Shown: positions 48,265 through 59,861 of the stretch, in pieces
Position numbering within the stretch: the stretch's first letter is position 1
How the letters are laid out: each line of letters opens with the position of its first letter
Origin: Acidovorax sp. CCYZU-2555
Lineage (GTDB): Bacteria > Pseudomonadota > Gammaproteobacteria > Burkholderiales > Burkholderiaceae_C
Reading direction: 5' to 3'
Assembly: GCF_018413525.1 (NCBI RefSeq)
Contig: NZ_JAHCDD010000014.1
Coordinates: 1-64,000, forward strand
Length of the DNA: 64,000 bases
Position numbers and translations under genes: made by a program
The notes under the pieces: generated by a model
What the model was told of the DNA's origin: nothing
The model's input: only the letters and a program-made list of their open reading frames with translations
Database searches by the model: none

Positions 48265-48349
48265 GCCGTCGTGGTGAAATTGGTAGACACGCTATCTTGA
48301 GGGGGTAGTGGCGAAAGCTGTGCGAGTTCGAGTCTCGCCGACGGCACCA
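48265..48349 (+). tRNA. tRNA-Leu (anticodon GAG)
   Basis: A class II tRNA of 85 bases. The 7-bp acceptor stem GCCGTCG/CGACGGC closes the molecule and the 3' ACCA is encoded. The D-arm contains GGTAGAC, the anticodon stem CTATC/GGTAG holds loop TTGAGGG with anticodon GAG at 48299-48301, a long variable arm follows (GGCGAAAGCT), and the T-loop reads GTTCGAGTC. It reads CUC and CUU codons. A TAGAAT at 48188-48193 is a possible -10 box. It sits between secG and nuoA, with a small hairpin (48363-48384) before nuoA. Confidence 0.97.
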
Positions 48350-48428
48350 TAATATATACAAAAGCCTGCCCAGATGATCAGGCTGTGATCGTGACTGGGC
48401 GTGCCTTTGATGAAGGTGTGAGCCCCAG

Positions 48429-48788
48429 ATGAACATCGATCAGTATCTCCCCGTTCTTCTGTTCATCCTGGTGGGTGCATCCATCGGCATCCTGCCTCTG
48501 GCATTGGGCTATCTGCTTGGCCCCAATCGTCCGGACGATGCCAAGAACTCCCCTTACGAATGTGGCTTCGAGGCCTTTGAAGACGCGCGAATGAAATTCG
48601 ACGTGCGCTACTACCTCGTGGCCATCCTGTTCATCCTGTTTGATTTGGAAATCGCTTTTCTCCTTCCTTGGGCAGTGTCGCTTCAAGAAGTGGGTCTCGC
48701 AGGTTTCGCCGCTGTTGTGATCTTTCTGGCCATTCTGGTCGTCGGCTTTGCCTACGAGTGGAAAAAAGGTGCGCTGGACTGGGAATGA
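48429..48788 (+). CDS. nuoA: NADH-quinone oxidoreductase subunit A
   Basis: Small membrane subunit of complex I near the quinone channel. The 119 residues contain three transmembrane helices (about 8-30, 62-84, 91-112) and the conserved loop [21 protein letters not shown], whose acidic residues and cysteine lie by the quinone site, followed by [20 protein letters not shown]. First of fourteen nuo genes in the standard order, all on the plus strand. The only RNA gene nearby is the tRNA-Leu upstream; no strong nuo promoter is visible in the 79-base gap. Confidence 0.97.
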   Translation: MNIDQYLPVLLFILVGASIGILPLALGYLLGPNRPDDAKNSPYECGFEAFEDARMKFDVRYYLVAILFILFDLEIAFLLPWAVSLQEVGLAGFAAVVIFLAILVVGFAYEWKKGALDWE

Positions 48789-48811
48789 CCGGTATTCAAT
48801 AAGGAAACACG

Positions 48812-49291
48812 ATGATCGAAGGCGTGATGAAGGAAGGCTTCATCACCACGAGCTATGACTCCGTGGTGAATTGGGCCAAGACCGGTTCGCTCTGGCCCAT
48901 GACCTTTGGTCTGGCCTGCTGTGCGGTTGAAATGATGCATACCGCCGCGGCGCGCTATGACCTCGGCCGTTTCGGCGCCGAAGTGTTCCGCGCCAGCCCG
49001 CGACAATCTGACTTGATGATTGTTGCCGGTACGCTGTGCAACAAGATGGCTCCGGCCCTGCGCAAGGTTTACGACCAGATGTCGGAACCGCGCTGGGTCA
49101 TCTCCATGGGATCTTGCGCAAATGGTGGTGGTTACTACCATTACAGCTATTCCGTGGTGCGCGGTTGCGACCGCATTGTCCCTGTGGATGTCTATGTGCC
49201 CGGTTGCCCGCCAACCGCCGAAGCACTGATCTACGGGATCATCCAGCTGCAGCAGAAGATTCGCCGCACCCATACCATCGCCCGCGTTTAA
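48812..49291 (+). CDS. nuoB: NADH-quinone oxidoreductase subunit B
   Basis: Carries the terminal cluster N2 that passes electrons to quinone. The 159-residue protein has the four ligands in [11 protein letters not shown] (two adjacent cysteines near residue 36), [17 protein letters not shown] near 101 and [11 protein letters not shown] near 131. Length matches the short betaproteobacterial form. It follows nuoA by 23 bases, with AAGGAAA before the ATG. Confidence 0.97.
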   Translation: MIEGVMKEGFITTSYDSVVNWAKTGSLWPMTFGLACCAVEMMHTAAARYDLGRFGAEVFRASPRQSDLMIVAGTLCNKMAPALRKVYDQMSEPRWVISMGSCANGGGYYHYSYSVVRGCDRIVPVDVYVPGCPPTAEALIYGIIQLQQKIRRTHTIARV

Positions 49292-49298
49292 AGGCTCG

Positions 49299-49910
49299 AT
49301 GATGACCGCAATTGCAATTCAGCCCGAAAAACTTCGGGATCTGGTGGCTGCTGCTTTGGGCGATCGCGCCCGCAGCGTGACCGTGGCCCTGGGTGAAGTG
49401 ACCGTGGAAGTGGCCGCAGCGCATTACCTGCAGGCCATGTCGGTGCTCAAAGACCATGCCGACTGCCGTTTCGAGCAGCTGATCGACCTGTGTGGCATCG
49501 ACTACTCGGCCTATGCCGAAGTCGGCCGCGACGGCCTGCGTTATGCCGCAGTGTCGCACCTGCTGTCGGTGAGCCTGAACCAGCGCGTTCGCGTGCGCGT
49601 GTTCTGCCCCGATGACGATTTCCCGGTCGTGGCTTCGGTCAGCGATCTGTGGAATTCCGCCAACTGGTTCGAGCGCGAAGCCTTCGACCTGTTCGGCATC
49701 GTCTTCGACGGCCACAACGATCTGCGCCGCATCCTGACCGACTACGGTTTCATCGGTCACCCGTTCCGCAAGGATTTCCCGCTGTCCGGCCATGTCGAAA
49801 TGCGCTACGACGCCGAACAGCGCCGTGTGGTGTACCAGCCCGTCAGCATCGAGCCGCGTGAAATCACGCCGCGCATCATCCGCGAAGAGAAGTACGGAGG
49901 CCTGCATTGA
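49299..49910 (+). CDS. nuoC: NADH-quinone oxidoreductase subunit C
   Basis: The 30-kDa hydrophilic subunit of the connecting module. The 203-residue protein has [17 protein letters not shown] near residue 50 and the family signature [21 protein letters not shown] near 112, followed by [18 protein letters not shown]. Unlike in E. coli it is not fused to NuoD, which is the usual situation outside the enterics. Two tandem ATG codons (49299 and 49302) are possible starts. Confidence 0.96.
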   Translation: MMTAIAIQPEKLRDLVAAALGDRARSVTVALGEVTVEVAAAHYLQAMSVLKDHADCRFEQLIDLCGIDYSAYAEVGRDGLRYAAVSHLLSVSLNQRVRVRVFCPDDDFPVVASVSDLWNSANWFEREAFDLFGIVFDGHNDLRRILTDYGFIGHPFRKDFPLSGHVEMRYDAEQRRVVYQPVSIEPREITPRIIREEKYGGLH

Positions 49911-49937
49911 GATGCTTTGCATCTTGAGTAGACGCAC

Positions 49938-51187
<1,250 letters not shown>

Positions 51188-51191
<4 letters not shown>

Positions 51192-51679
51192 TGACTGAAG
51201 CGACTAAAGCGCGCTTTGCGCGCGAGGTGGCCAAGTACCCGGCCGACCAGAAACAATCGGCTGTGATGGCCTGTCTGTCCATCGTCCAGCAGGAAGAGGG
51301 CTGGGTCAGCGCCGAGAACGAGGCCATCATTGCCGAGTACCTGGGCATGCCCCAGATCGCCGTGCATGAAGTGACCACGTTCTACAACATGTACAACCAG
51401 CAGCCCACAGGCAAGTACAAGCTCAACGTTTGTACCAACCTGCCGTGCCAGCTGCGCGATGGCTACAAGGCCTTGCACCACCTCGAATCCAAGCTGGGCA
51501 TCAAGATGGGCGAGACCACGTCCGACGGCATGTTCACGCTGCAGCAGTCCGAGTGCCTGGGCGCCTGCGCCGACTCGCCGGTAATGCTGGTCAATGACCG
51601 CTGCATGTGCAGCTTCATGACCAACGACAAGCTCGACGAGCTGGTCGACGGCCTGCGCGCCGCGGAAGGTCAAGCATGA
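51188..51679 (+). CDS. nuoE: NADH-quinone oxidoreductase subunit E
   Basis: The 24-kDa subunit of the NADH-dehydrogenase module with a thioredoxin-like fold and the [2Fe-2S] cluster N1a. The 163-residue protein shows [18 protein letters not shown] near 38, [18 protein letters not shown], and the cluster ligands in [11 protein letters not shown] near 83 and [17 protein letters not shown] near 122. It overlaps nuoD by four bases at its start and nuoF by four at its end. Confidence 0.97.
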
Positions 51680-53034
51680 GCCAGGCAGCACAAGACGTTC
51701 TCGCCCGCTTTGCATCGTCGGGCAACGAGACCTGCTTCCACGACCGCCACATCGAGCCGCAAATCTATGCGGGTCTCGACGGCAGCAACTGGTCGCTCAA
51801 GGACTATGTCGCGCGCGGCGGCTACGAAGCCCTGCGCAAGATCCTGGCCCAGGACGGCGGCGAAGGCCTGACCCAGGACCAGGTGATTGCCACCGTGAAG
51901 GAATCGGGTCTGCGCGGCCGCGGCGGCGCGGGCTTCCCCACGGGCCTGAAGTGGAGCTTCATGCCCCGCCAGTTCCCCGGTCAGAAGCACCTGGTGTGCA
52001 ACTCGGACGAAGGCGAACCCGGTACCTGCAAGGACCGCGACATCCTGATGTTCAACCCGCACATCGTGATCGAAGGCATGGCCATCGCGGCCTATGCCAT
52101 GGGCATCACGCTGGGTTACAACTACATCCACGGCGAAATCTTCGAGGTCTATGACCGCTTCGAAGCCGCGCTGGAAGAAGCGCGCGCAGCGGGCTTCCTC
52201 GGCGACAACATCATGGGCAGCGCGTTCAGCTTCGAGCTGCACGCCCACCATGGTTTCGGCGCCTACATCTGCGGTGAAGAAACCGCGCTGCTCGAGTCGC
52301 TCGAAGGCAAGAAGGGCCAGCCCCGCTTCAAGCCGCCGTTCCCCGCGAGCTTCGGTCTGTACGGCAAGCCGACGACCATCAACAACACCGAGACCTTCGC
52401 GGCCGTGCCCTGGATCATCCGCAATGGCGGTCAGGCCTACCTCGAATGCGGCAAGCCCAACAACGGCGGCACCAAGATCTATTCGGTCAGCGGTGACGTC
52501 GAGATGCCGGGCAACTACGAAGTGCCCATGGGCACGCCGTTCTCCAAGCTGCTCGAGCTCGCCGGTGGCGTGCGCAAGGGTCGCACGCTCAAGGCCGTGA
52601 TCCCCGGCGGCTCGTCGTCGCCCGTGCTGCCTGCCGACGTGATCATGCAGTGCACGATGGATTACGACTCGATCGCCAAGGCCGGCTCCATGCTGGGCTC
52701 GGGCGCCGTGATCGTCATGGACGACTCGCGCGACATGGTCGAGTGCCTGCTGCGCCTGTCGTACTTCTATTCGCATGAGTCCTGCGGCCAGTGCACGCCT
52801 TGCCGTGAAGGCACGGGCTGGCTGTGGCGCGTGGTCCACCGCATTCAGAACGGCCAAGGCCGGCCTGAGGATATCGAGCTGTTGGACTCGGTGTCCGTGA
52901 ACATCATGGGGCGCACGATCTGTGCGCTGGGCGATGCGGCAGCGATGCCGGTGCGCGCCATGATCAAGCATTTCCGCCCAGAGTTTGAAGCGAAGATCCA
53001 GAGCGCTTCCAAACAGACCGCCACGGCGGCCTGA
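51676..53034 (+). CDS. nuoF: NADH-quinone oxidoreductase subunit F
   Basis: The 51-kDa subunit that binds NADH, FMN and the [4Fe-4S] cluster N3. The 452-residue protein has [18 protein letters not shown] near residue 77 (FMN), [16 protein letters not shown] (NADH), [16 protein letters not shown] near 195, and the cluster ligands in [14 protein letters not shown] near 370 with a fourth cysteine in [14 protein letters not shown]. The ATG at 51676 overlaps the nuoE stop; the longer open frame is nuoE shadow. Confidence 0.97.
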   Translation: MSQAAQDVLARFASSGNETCFHDRHIEPQIYAGLDGSNWSLKDYVARGGYEALRKILAQDGGEGLTQDQVIATVKESGLRGRGGAGFPTGLKWSFMPRQFPGQKHLVCNSDEGEPGTCKDRDILMFNPHIVIEGMAIAAYAMGITLGYNYIHGEIFEVYDRFEAALEEARAAGFLGDNIMGSAFSFELHAHHGFGAYICGEETALLESLEGKKGQPRFKPPFPASFGLYGKPTTINNTETFAAVPWIIRNGGQAYLECGKPNNGGTKIYSVSGDVEMPGNYEVPMGTPFSKLLELAGGVRKGRTLKAVIPGGSSSPVLPADVIMQCTMDYDSIAKAGSMLGSGAVIVMDDSRDMVECLLRLSYFYSHESCGQCTPCREGTGWLWRVVHRIQNGQGRPEDIELLDSVSVNIMGRTICALGDAAAMPVRAMIKHFRPEFEAKIQSASKQTATAA

Positions 53035-53049
53035 TCGCGAGACAAGCAT

Positions 53050-55164
53050 ATGGTTGAAATTGAACTGGACGGTCAGAAGGTAGAGATTACCGAGGGCAGC
53101 ATGGTCATGCATGCCGCCGAGAAGGCCGGTACCTACATTCCTCACTTCTGTTATCACAAGAAGCTTTCCATTGCGGCCAACTGCCGCATGTGCCTGGTCG
53201 ACGTGGAAAAGGCGCCCAAGCCGATGCCCGCGTGCGCCACGCCGGTGACGCAGGGCATGATCGTGCGCACCAAGAGCGAAAAGGCCATCAAGGCCCAGCA
53301 GTCGGTGATGGAGTTTCTGCTCATCAACCACCCGCTGGACTGCCCGATCTGCGACCAAGGTGGCGAATGCCAGCTGCAGGATCTGGCCGTGGGCTACGGT
53401 GGCGGCGCTTCGCGCTATGAAGAAGAAAAGCGCGTGGTGTTCAACAAGAACGTCGGCCCGCTGATCTCCATGCAGGAAATGACGCGCTGCATTCACTGCA
53501 CCCGTTGCGTGCGCTTTGGCCAGGAAGTGGCCGGCGTCATGGAACTGGGCATGATCCACCGCGGCGAGCACTCCGAAATCACCACGGTCGCTGGCGACAC
53601 GATCGACTCCGAGCTCTCGGGCAACATGATCGACATCTGCCCCGTGGGCGCGTTGACCAGCAAGCCTTTCCGCTACAGCGCCCGCACCTGGGAACTGTCG
53701 CGCCGCAAGTCGGTGAGCCCGCATGATTCGACCGGTGCCAACCTGATCGTTCAGGTCAAGAACCACCGCGTGATGCGCGTTCTGCCGTTCGAGAACGACG
53801 CCGTCAACGAATGCTGGATCGCCGACCGCGACCGCTTCTCGTACGAATCGCTCAACAGCGACCAGCGCCTGACCCGCCCCATGATCAAGCAGGGCGGCGA
53901 GTGGAAGGAAGTCGACTGGCAGACCGCCCTCGAATACGTCGCCAACGGCCTGCAGCAGATCAAGCAGGACCACGGCGCGAACTCCATCGGTGCGCTGGTG
54001 AGCCCGCACAGCACGCTCGAAGAGCTGCACCTCGCGGGCCAACTGCTGCGCGGCCTGGGCAGCGACAACATCGACCACCGCCTGCGCCACGCCGAGTTCG
54101 CTCCCGCTGCGGGCGTGCAGTGGCTGGGCACGACGATGGCTTCGCTGTCGGTGCTGCAATCGGTGCTGATCGTCGGCTCCAACCTGCGCAAGGACCATCC
54201 GCTGTTTGCCCAGCGCATCCGCCAGGCGACCCGCAAGGGCTGCAAGGTGCACGCGATCAACGGCCAGGAATACGACTGGGCCATGCCCGTCGCGCAATCG
54301 GTGGTGAATGCCGCCGACTGGGAACAGGCGCTGGCCGATGTGGCCGCCGCCGTGGCCCAGGAAAAGGGCGTGGACGCTCCGGTGCAAGTCGCCGCCTCGA
54401 ACGAACAGGCCCAGGCGATCGCCAAGGCGCTGCTGTCGGGCGAGCGCAAGGCCATTTTGCTCGGCAATGCCGCTGCCCACCATGCACATGCGTCTAGCCT
54501 GCTGGCCCTGGCGCAGTGGATCGGCGAACAGACCGGCGCAACCGTCGGCTACCTGACCGAAGCCGCGAACACCGTGGGTGCGCAGTGGGTCAAGGCCCAG
54601 CCGCAACGCGGTGGCCTGAACGCCGGCCAGATGCTGGCTGCAGGCGGCCTCAAGGCGGCTTTGCTGCTCAACACCGAACCCGCGTTCGACGCGGCCGGCG
54701 GTGCCAAGGGCCTGGCTGGTGCGCAGATGGTGGTCACGTTGAGCCCTTTCAAGGCCAACATGGACATCAGCGACGTGCTGCTGCCTATCGCGCCGTTCTC
54801 GGAAACTCCGGGCACGTTCGTGAACGCCGAAGGCCTGATCCAGAGCTTCCACGCCGTGGTGCGTCCGCTCGAAGACACACGTCCGGGCTGGAAAGTGCTG
54901 CGCGTGCTGGCCAATCTGCTGGACGTGCCTGGCATGGCCTACGAAACGGCCCAGGAAGTGTTGGCCGAAATTGCGCAAGGAGCATCGCAGGTGCCTGCCG
55001 AGAGTTTGAACAACGCCAGCCTCGCGCCTTTGGCCGTGCGCCGCGAAGCCATGGCCGAGCCGGTCGTGGCGAGCATCTATCAGCTCGACGGCCTGGTGCG
55101 CCGCGCGGCTTCCCTGCAATTGACGGCAGACGCCCGTCTGGTCCGTGACGGAGGTGCCGCATGA
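53050..55164 (+). CDS. nuoG: NADH-quinone oxidoreductase subunit G
   Basis: The 75-kDa subunit with an electron chain of iron-sulfur clusters. The 704-residue protein has an N-terminal [2Fe-2S] ferredoxin domain ([12 protein letters not shown] near residue 47), the His-Cys3 cluster ([18 protein letters not shown] near 96), a [4Fe-4S] site ([14 protein letters not shown] near 143 with CPVGAL near 197) and a molybdopterin-oxidoreductase-like domain without evident cofactor site. It is shorter than E. coli NuoG (about 900), as expected for a form lacking the extra cluster region. Overlaps nuoH by four bases. Confidence 0.97.
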   Translation: MVEIELDGQKVEITEGSMVMHAAEKAGTYIPHFCYHKKLSIAANCRMCLVDVEKAPKPMPACATPVTQGMIVRTKSEKAIKAQQSVMEFLLINHPLDCPICDQGGECQLQDLAVGYGGGASRYEEEKRVVFNKNVGPLISMQEMTRCIHCTRCVRFGQEVAGVMELGMIHRGEHSEITTVAGDTIDSELSGNMIDICPVGALTSKPFRYSARTWELSRRKSVSPHDSTGANLIVQVKNHRVMRVLPFENDAVNECWIADRDRFSYESLNSDQRLTRPMIKQGGEWKEVDWQTALEYVANGLQQIKQDHGANSIGALVSPHSTLEELHLAGQLLRGLGSDNIDHRLRHAEFAPAAGVQWLGTTMASLSVLQSVLIVGSNLRKDHPLFAQRIRQATRKGCKVHAINGQEYDWAMPVAQSVVNAADWEQALADVAAAVAQEKGVDAPVQVAASNEQAQAIAKALLSGERKAILLGNAAAHHAHASSLLALAQWIGEQTGATVGYLTEAANTVGAQWVKAQPQRGGLNAGQMLAAGGLKAALLLNTEPAFDAAGGAKGLAGAQMVVTLSPFKANMDISDVLLPIAPFSETPGTFVNAEGLIQSFHAVVRPLEDTRPGWKVLRVLANLLDVPGMAYETAQEVLAEIAQGASQVPAESLNNASLAPLAVRREAMAEPVVASIYQLDGLVRRAASLQLTADARLVRDGGAA

Positions 55165-56237
55165 TCGACGCCATCTACAACGGCGGCCTGGGCCTGGTGT
55201 CCGCCGCCTGGTGGACCGCCGCGGTCTGGCCAGTGCTCTGGATCCTGCTGAAGATCGTCTGCATCGTCGCCCCGCTGATGGGCGCCGTCGCCTACCTGAC
55301 GCTCTGGGAGCGCAAGCTGCTGGGCTTCATGCAGGTGCGCCACGGTCCCAACCGTGTCGGTCCTTTCGGTCTGCTGCAACCCCTGGCCGACGGCATCAAG
55401 CTGCTGACCAAGGAAATCATCCAACCCACGGCCGCGAGCAAGGGCCTGTTCTTCCTGGGTCCGGTCATGGCCATCATGCCGGCACTTGCCGGCTGGGTCG
55501 CGATTCCTTTCGGTCCCGATGTCGCGCTGGCCAATGTCAACGCGGGCATTCTGCTGATCATGGCGATCACCTCGATCGAAGTCTACGGCGTGATCATCGC
55601 CGGCTGGGCCTCGAACTCGAAGTACGCTTTCCTCGGCGCGCTGCGCGCCTCGGCACAGATGGTCAGCTATGAAATCGCCATGGGCTTCTGCTTCCTGGTG
55701 GTGATCATGGTCTCGGGCAGCATGAACCTCACGGCCATCGTCGTGAGCCAGGGCACGGGCATGGCGGCCAACATGGGCGCCGGCATCCTGTCGTGGAACT
55801 GGCTGCCGCTGCTGCCTATCTTCATCGTCTACCTGATCTCGGGCGTCGCTGAAACCAACCGCCATCCCTTCGACGTCGTCGAAGGTGAAGCCGAAATCGT
55901 TGCCGGCCACATGGTCGAGTACTCGGGCATGGGCTTCGCGGTCTTCTTCCTGGCCGAGTACGCCAGCATGTGGCTGGTGTCCATCCTGGCCGTGCTGATG
56001 TTCCTGGGCGGCTGGCTGCCACCGTTTGACTTCCTGTCGTTCATCCCCGGATGGATCTGGCTGGGTATCAAGACCTTCGTCGTCGTGTCGATGTTCATCT
56101 GGATCCGCGCCACCTTCCCGCGCTTCCGTTACGACCAGATCATGCGTCTGGGCTGGAAGATTTTTATTCCCGTCACCCTGGTGTGGCTGGTCATCGTGGG
56201 TGCATGGTTGCACTCGCCTTGGAATATCTGGAAATAA
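55161..56237 (+). CDS. nuoH: NADH-quinone oxidoreductase subunit H
   Basis: Membrane subunit (ND1 homologue) that joins the peripheral arm to the proton-pumping arm and lines the quinone tunnel. The 358-residue protein has about eight transmembrane helices, the signature [20 protein letters not shown] followed by [18 protein letters not shown] near residue 70, and the conserved acidic loop [20 protein letters not shown] near 230. The start overlaps the end of nuoG. Confidence 0.97.
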   Translation: MIDAIYNGGLGLVSAAWWTAAVWPVLWILLKIVCIVAPLMGAVAYLTLWERKLLGFMQVRHGPNRVGPFGLLQPLADGIKLLTKEIIQPTAASKGLFFLGPVMAIMPALAGWVAIPFGPDVALANVNAGILLIMAITSIEVYGVIIAGWASNSKYAFLGALRASAQMVSYEIAMGFCFLVVIMVSGSMNLTAIVVSQGTGMAANMGAGILSWNWLPLLPIFIVYLISGVAETNRHPFDVVEGEAEIVAGHMVEYSGMGFAVFFLAEYASMWLVSILAVLMFLGGWLPPFDFLSFIPGWIWLGIKTFVVVSMFIWIRATFPRFRYDQIMRLGWKIFIPVTLVWLVIVGAWLHSPWNIWK

Positions 56238-56249
56238 GCGGGGACACAA

Positions 56250-56759
56250 ATGGCTGCTGTTGCTGCTACATCATTTTCGATCAAGGATTTCTTCAAGAGC
56301 TTCATGCTCTGGGAGCTGGTCAAGGGCATGTCTCTGACAGGTCGCTACGCTTTTCGCCGCAAGGTGACGGTGCAGTTCCCCGAAGAGAAGACGCCACTGT
56401 CGCCGCGTTTTCGCGGCCTGCATGCACTGCGCCGTTACGACAACGGCGAAGAGCGCTGCATCGCGTGCAAGCTGTGCGAGGCCGTGTGCCCCGCGATGGC
56501 GATCACCATCGAGTCGGAAGTGCGGGATGACGGTTCGCGCCGTACCAACCGCTACGACATCGATCTGACCAAGTGCATCTTCTGCGGTTTCTGCGAAGAG
56601 AGCTGCCCGGTCGACTCGATCGTCGAGACGCACATCTTTGAATACCACGGCGAAAAACGCGGTGACCTGTACTTCACCAAGGACATGTTGCTGGCCGTTG
56701 GCGACCGCTACGAAGCCGACATCGCAGCTGCCCGCGCAGCCGATGCCAAGTACCGCTGA
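56250..56759 (+). CDS. nuoI: NADH-quinone oxidoreductase subunit I
   Basis: TYKY-type ferredoxin subunit with two [4Fe-4S] clusters, N6a and N6b. The 169-residue protein has an N-terminal amphipathic segment and two CxxCxxCxxxCP motifs, [18 protein letters not shown] near residue 70 and [20 protein letters not shown] near 109, then [20 protein letters not shown]. It passes electrons to NuoB. Lies 12 bases after nuoH. Confidence 0.97.
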   Translation: MAAVAATSFSIKDFFKSFMLWELVKGMSLTGRYAFRRKVTVQFPEEKTPLSPRFRGLHALRRYDNGEERCIACKLCEAVCPAMAITIESEVRDDGSRRTNRYDIDLTKCIFCGFCEESCPVDSIVETHIFEYHGEKRGDLYFTKDMLLAVGDRYEADIAAARAADAKYR

Positions 56760-56792
56760 AGCGGCGCCTGATCACCCAAGAAGACTCGATTC

Positions 56793-57467
56793 ATGGACGC
56801 CAAAACTGCTTTTTTCTATTTGTTCGCGGTGGTGCTGCTCGTTGCCTCGTTCCGCGTGGTGACGGCGCGCAACCCCGTGCACGCCGTGCTCAACCTGATC
56901 CTGGCTTTCTCCCAGGCCGCGGCCATCTGGCTGCTGCTCAAGGCCGAGTTCCTCGCGATCGCGCTGGTGCTGGTCTATCTGGGCGCGGTGATGGTGCTGT
57001 TCCTGTTCGTGGTGATGATGCTGGACATCCGCATCGACGCGCTGCGCCAGGGCTTCTGGAAGCATTTCCCGCTGGCCGCCTTCATCGGCGTGCTGATCGT
57101 GTTCGAAATGGGCATGGTGCTCATGGGCGGCTTCAGCAGCATCGATGAAGCCAAGGCCGTTCCGGCCATGGTGCTCAATGCCGCAGGCCAGCTCGAACCG
57201 TATTCCAACACCAAGGAACTGGGTCGCCTGCTGTACACCGAATACCTGTATCCGGTGGAAATTGCGGCCACGATCCTGCTGGTGGCGATGATTGCCGCGA
57301 TTGCACTGACCCTGCGCAAGCGCAAGGACAGCAAGGCGATCAACCCCTCCGAACAGGTTCGCGTGCGCTCCAAGGACCGCGTGCGGATGGTGAAGGTGGC
57401 GGCCACGCGTGCGCCGCAAGTACAAGAGCCAGCAGGCGACGCCGCTGCGCAGGAGACAAAGGCATGA
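56793..57467 (+). CDS. nuoJ: NADH-quinone oxidoreductase subunit J
   Basis: Membrane subunit (ND6 homologue). The 224-residue protein has five predicted transmembrane helices in its first 170 residues, including [20 protein letters not shown] and [20 protein letters not shown], the helix with the conserved pi-bulge. A hydrophilic tail (about 180-224) rich in Arg, Lys and Ala is longer than in many NuoJ proteins. Overlaps nuoK by four bases. Confidence 0.96.
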   Translation: MDAKTAFFYLFAVVLLVASFRVVTARNPVHAVLNLILAFSQAAAIWLLLKAEFLAIALVLVYLGAVMVLFLFVVMMLDIRIDALRQGFWKHFPLAAFIGVLIVFEMGMVLMGGFSSIDEAKAVPAMVLNAAGQLEPYSNTKELGRLLYTEYLYPVEIAATILLVAMIAAIALTLRKRKDSKAINPSEQVRVRSKDRVRMVKVAATRAPQVQEPAGDAAAQETKA

Positions 57468-57772
57468 CGCTCACACTCGGGCATTTCCTGACACTGGGGG
57501 CGATGATGTTCGCCATCGCTGTCATCGGCATTTTTCTGAACCGCAGAAACCTGATCGTTCTGCTCATGGCCATCGAGCTGATGCTGCTGGCCGTGAACAT
57601 GAATTTCGTGGCCTTCTCCCACTATCTGGGTGACATGCACGGCCAGGTGTTCGTGTTCTTCATCCTGACCGTGGCCGCTGCGGAATCGGCGATTGGCCTG
57701 GCCATCTTGGTGTTGCTGTTCCGTAACAAGTCCAGCATCAACGCGGAAGATCTCAACACCCTCAAGGGTTGA
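57464..57772 (+). CDS. nuoK: NADH-quinone oxidoreductase subunit K
   Basis: Small membrane subunit (ND4L homologue) of the proton-translocating arm. The 102-residue protein has three transmembrane helices; the second carries [20 protein letters not shown] and the third [20 protein letters not shown], which hold the two buried glutamates required for proton transfer. Its start overlaps the nuoJ stop. Confidence 0.97.
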   Translation: MTLTLGHFLTLGAMMFAIAVIGIFLNRRNLIVLLMAIELMLLAVNMNFVAFSHYLGDMHGQVFVFFILTVAAAESAIGLAILVLLFRNKSSINAEDLNTLKG

Positions 57773-57800
57773 GCGGCCGCAACTTGCAAGGTTCTCCAGA

Positions 57801-59849
57801 ATGAGTCAAACCCTCTCCGCATCCACCCTGCTGGCCGTGCCCCTGGCACCGCTGGTGGGCTCTGCGCTCGCCGGCCTGTTCGGCACGGCCTTCGGCGGCA
57901 ACCGCATCGGCCGCGCAGCCAGCCACACGCTGACCATCCTCGGCGTGTTCATCGCCTTTGTGCTGTCCGCCCTCACGCTCAAGAGCGTGATGATGGACGG
58001 CGCCAGCTTCAACGAAACGCTCTACACCTGGATGCAGGTCGGCAGCCTGAAGATGGAAGTCGGCTTCATGGTCGACAGCATCACCGCGATGATGATGGTC
58101 GTCGTGACCTTCGTCTCGCTGATGGTGCACATCTACACCATGGGCTACATGAAGGAAGACGACGGCTACAACCGTTTCTTCGCCTACATCTCGTTGTTCA
58201 CCTTCTCCATGCTGATGTTGGTGATGAGCAACAACCTGCTGCAGCTGTTCTTCGGCTGGGAAGCCGTGGGCCTGGTGTCGTACCTGCTGATCGGCTTCTG
58301 GTACAACAAGCCGACCGCGATCTTCGCCAACATGAAGGCCTTCCTGGTCAACCGTGTCGGTGACTTCGGCTTCATCCTGGGCATTGGCCTGATCGGCGCC
58401 TACGCCGGCACGCTCAACTACACCGAGATCTTCGCCAAGTCGCAGGAGCTAGGTGCCCTGAGCTTCCCCGGCACGGACTGGATGCTGATCACCGTGATCT
58501 GCATCTGCCTGTTCATCGGTGCGATGGGCAAGTCGGCGCAGTTCCCGCTGCACGTCTGGCTGCCTGACTCGATGGAAGGCCCCACGCCCATCTCCGCGCT
58601 GATCCACGCCGCGACCATGGTCACGGCCGGCATCTTCATGGTGTCGCGCATGTCGCCGCTGTTCGAGCTGTCGGACACCGCGCTGAACTTCATCCTGATC
58701 ATCGGTGCCATCACCGCGCTGTTCATGGGTTTCCTGGGCATCATCCAGACCGACATCAAGCGCGTGGTCGCCTACTCGACGCTGTCGCAGCTGGGCTACA
58801 TGACCGTCGCGCTGGGCGCTTCGGCCTACTCGGTCGCGGTGTTCCACCTGATGACCCACGCGTTCTTCAAGGCACTGCTGTTCCTCGGCGCCGGTTCGGT
58901 CATCATGGGCCTGCACCACAACCAGGACATGCGCTGGATGGGTGGCGTGCGCAAGTACATGCCCATCACCTGGATCACTTCGCTGCTGGGCTCGCTGGCC
59001 CTGATCGGCACGCCGCTGTTCTCGGGCTTCTACTCGAAGGACATGATCATCGAGGCCGTGCACTTCAGCCAACTGCCTGCTGCCGGCTTCGCGCACTTCG
59101 CCGTGCTCGCCGGTGTGTTCGTGACCGCGTTCTACTCGTTCCGCATGTACTTCCTGGTCTTCCACGGCAAGGAACGCTACGACCAGAACCCGGACGCGCA
59201 CCACGACGACCACCATGACGCACATGCGCATGACGACCACCACGGCCATGGCCATGGCCACGATGCCAAGCCGCATGAGTCGCCCTGGGTCGTGACCGTG
59301 CCGCTGGTGCTGCTGGCGATTCCTTCGGTGTTCGTGGGTTTCTTCACCATCGACCACATGCTGTTCGGCTCGTTCTTCGACGGTGTGATCACCGTCGACG
59401 GCACCAAGCATGGCGCGATGGCCGGCATCGAAGGCATCTTCCACGGTGCGTTCGCCATGGCCATCCACGGTCTGCAAACTGCACCGTTCTGGCTGGCCCT
59501 GGCCGGCGTGGCACTGTCGTACTACATGTACATGGTCAACCCGGCGCTGCCGACGGCGATCAAGCGCAAGTGCATGCCCATCTTCAACCTGCTCGAGAAC
59601 AAGTACTACCTGGACTGGTTCAACGAGAACGTGCTGGCCCGCGGCACCCGTTGCCTGGGCAACCTGCTGTGGAAGGTCGGCGACCAGGCCATCATCGATG
59701 GCGCCGTGGTCAACGGTTCCTGGAAGGTCGTTGCGCGCATCGCTGCCTGGGCCCGTGCCCTGCAGACCGGCTATATCTACCACTACGCGTTGGTCATGAT
59801 CCTGGGCATCTTCCTGCTCATGACCTACTTCGTGTGGCTCAACAAGTAA
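57801..59849 (+). CDS. nuoL: NADH-quinone oxidoreductase subunit L
   Basis: Antiporter-like proton pump at the end of the membrane arm, with a long lateral helix. The 682-residue protein has about 16 transmembrane helices and the family segments FFGWEAVGLVSYLLIGFWY near residue 150, AMGKSAQFPLHVWLPDSMEG near 240 with the key lysine, and KRVVAYSTLSQLGYM near 320. A loop at about 467-491 is strikingly rich in His and Asp, with about 12 histidines in 27 residues. The ATG at 57801 was chosen because earlier frame is the nuoK shadow. Confidence 0.97.
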   Translation: MSQTLSASTLLAVPLAPLVGSALAGLFGTAFGGNRIGRAASHTLTILGVFIAFVLSALTLKSVMMDGASFNETLYTWMQVGSLKMEVGFMVDSITAMMMVVVTFVSLMVHIYTMGYMKEDDGYNRFFAYISLFTFSMLMLVMSNNLLQLFFGWEAVGLVSYLLIGFWYNKPTAIFANMKAFLVNRVGDFGFILGIGLIGAYAGTLNYTEIFAKSQELGALSFPGTDWMLITVICICLFIGAMGKSAQFPLHVWLPDSMEGPTPISALIHAATMVTAGIFMVSRMSPLFELSDTALNFILIIGAITALFMGFLGIIQTDIKRVVAYSTLSQLGYMTVALGASAYSVAVFHLMTHAFFKALLFLGAGSVIMGLHHNQDMRWMGGVRKYMPITWITSLLGSLALIGTPLFSGFYSKDMIIEAVHFSQLPAAGFAHFAVLAGVFVTAFYSFRMYFLVFHGKERYDQNPDAHHDDHHDAHAHDDHHGHGHGHDAKPHESPWVVTVPLVLLAIPSVFVGFFTIDHMLFGSFFDGVITVDGTKHGAMAGIEGIFHGAFAMAIHGLQTAPFWLALAGVALSYYMYMVNPALPTAIKRKCMPIFNLLENKYYLDWFNENVLARGTRCLGNLLWKVGDQAIIDGAVVNGSWKVVARIAAWARALQTGYIYHYALVMILGIFLLMTYFVWLNK

Positions 59850-59861
59850 GGAAGAACAAAA

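Noticed and set aside
51670-55119. A minus-strand frame of 1,149 codons opposite nuoF and nuoG
   Set aside because: Same cause: antisense shadow of GC-rich coding sequence, with no recognisable domain or start signal.
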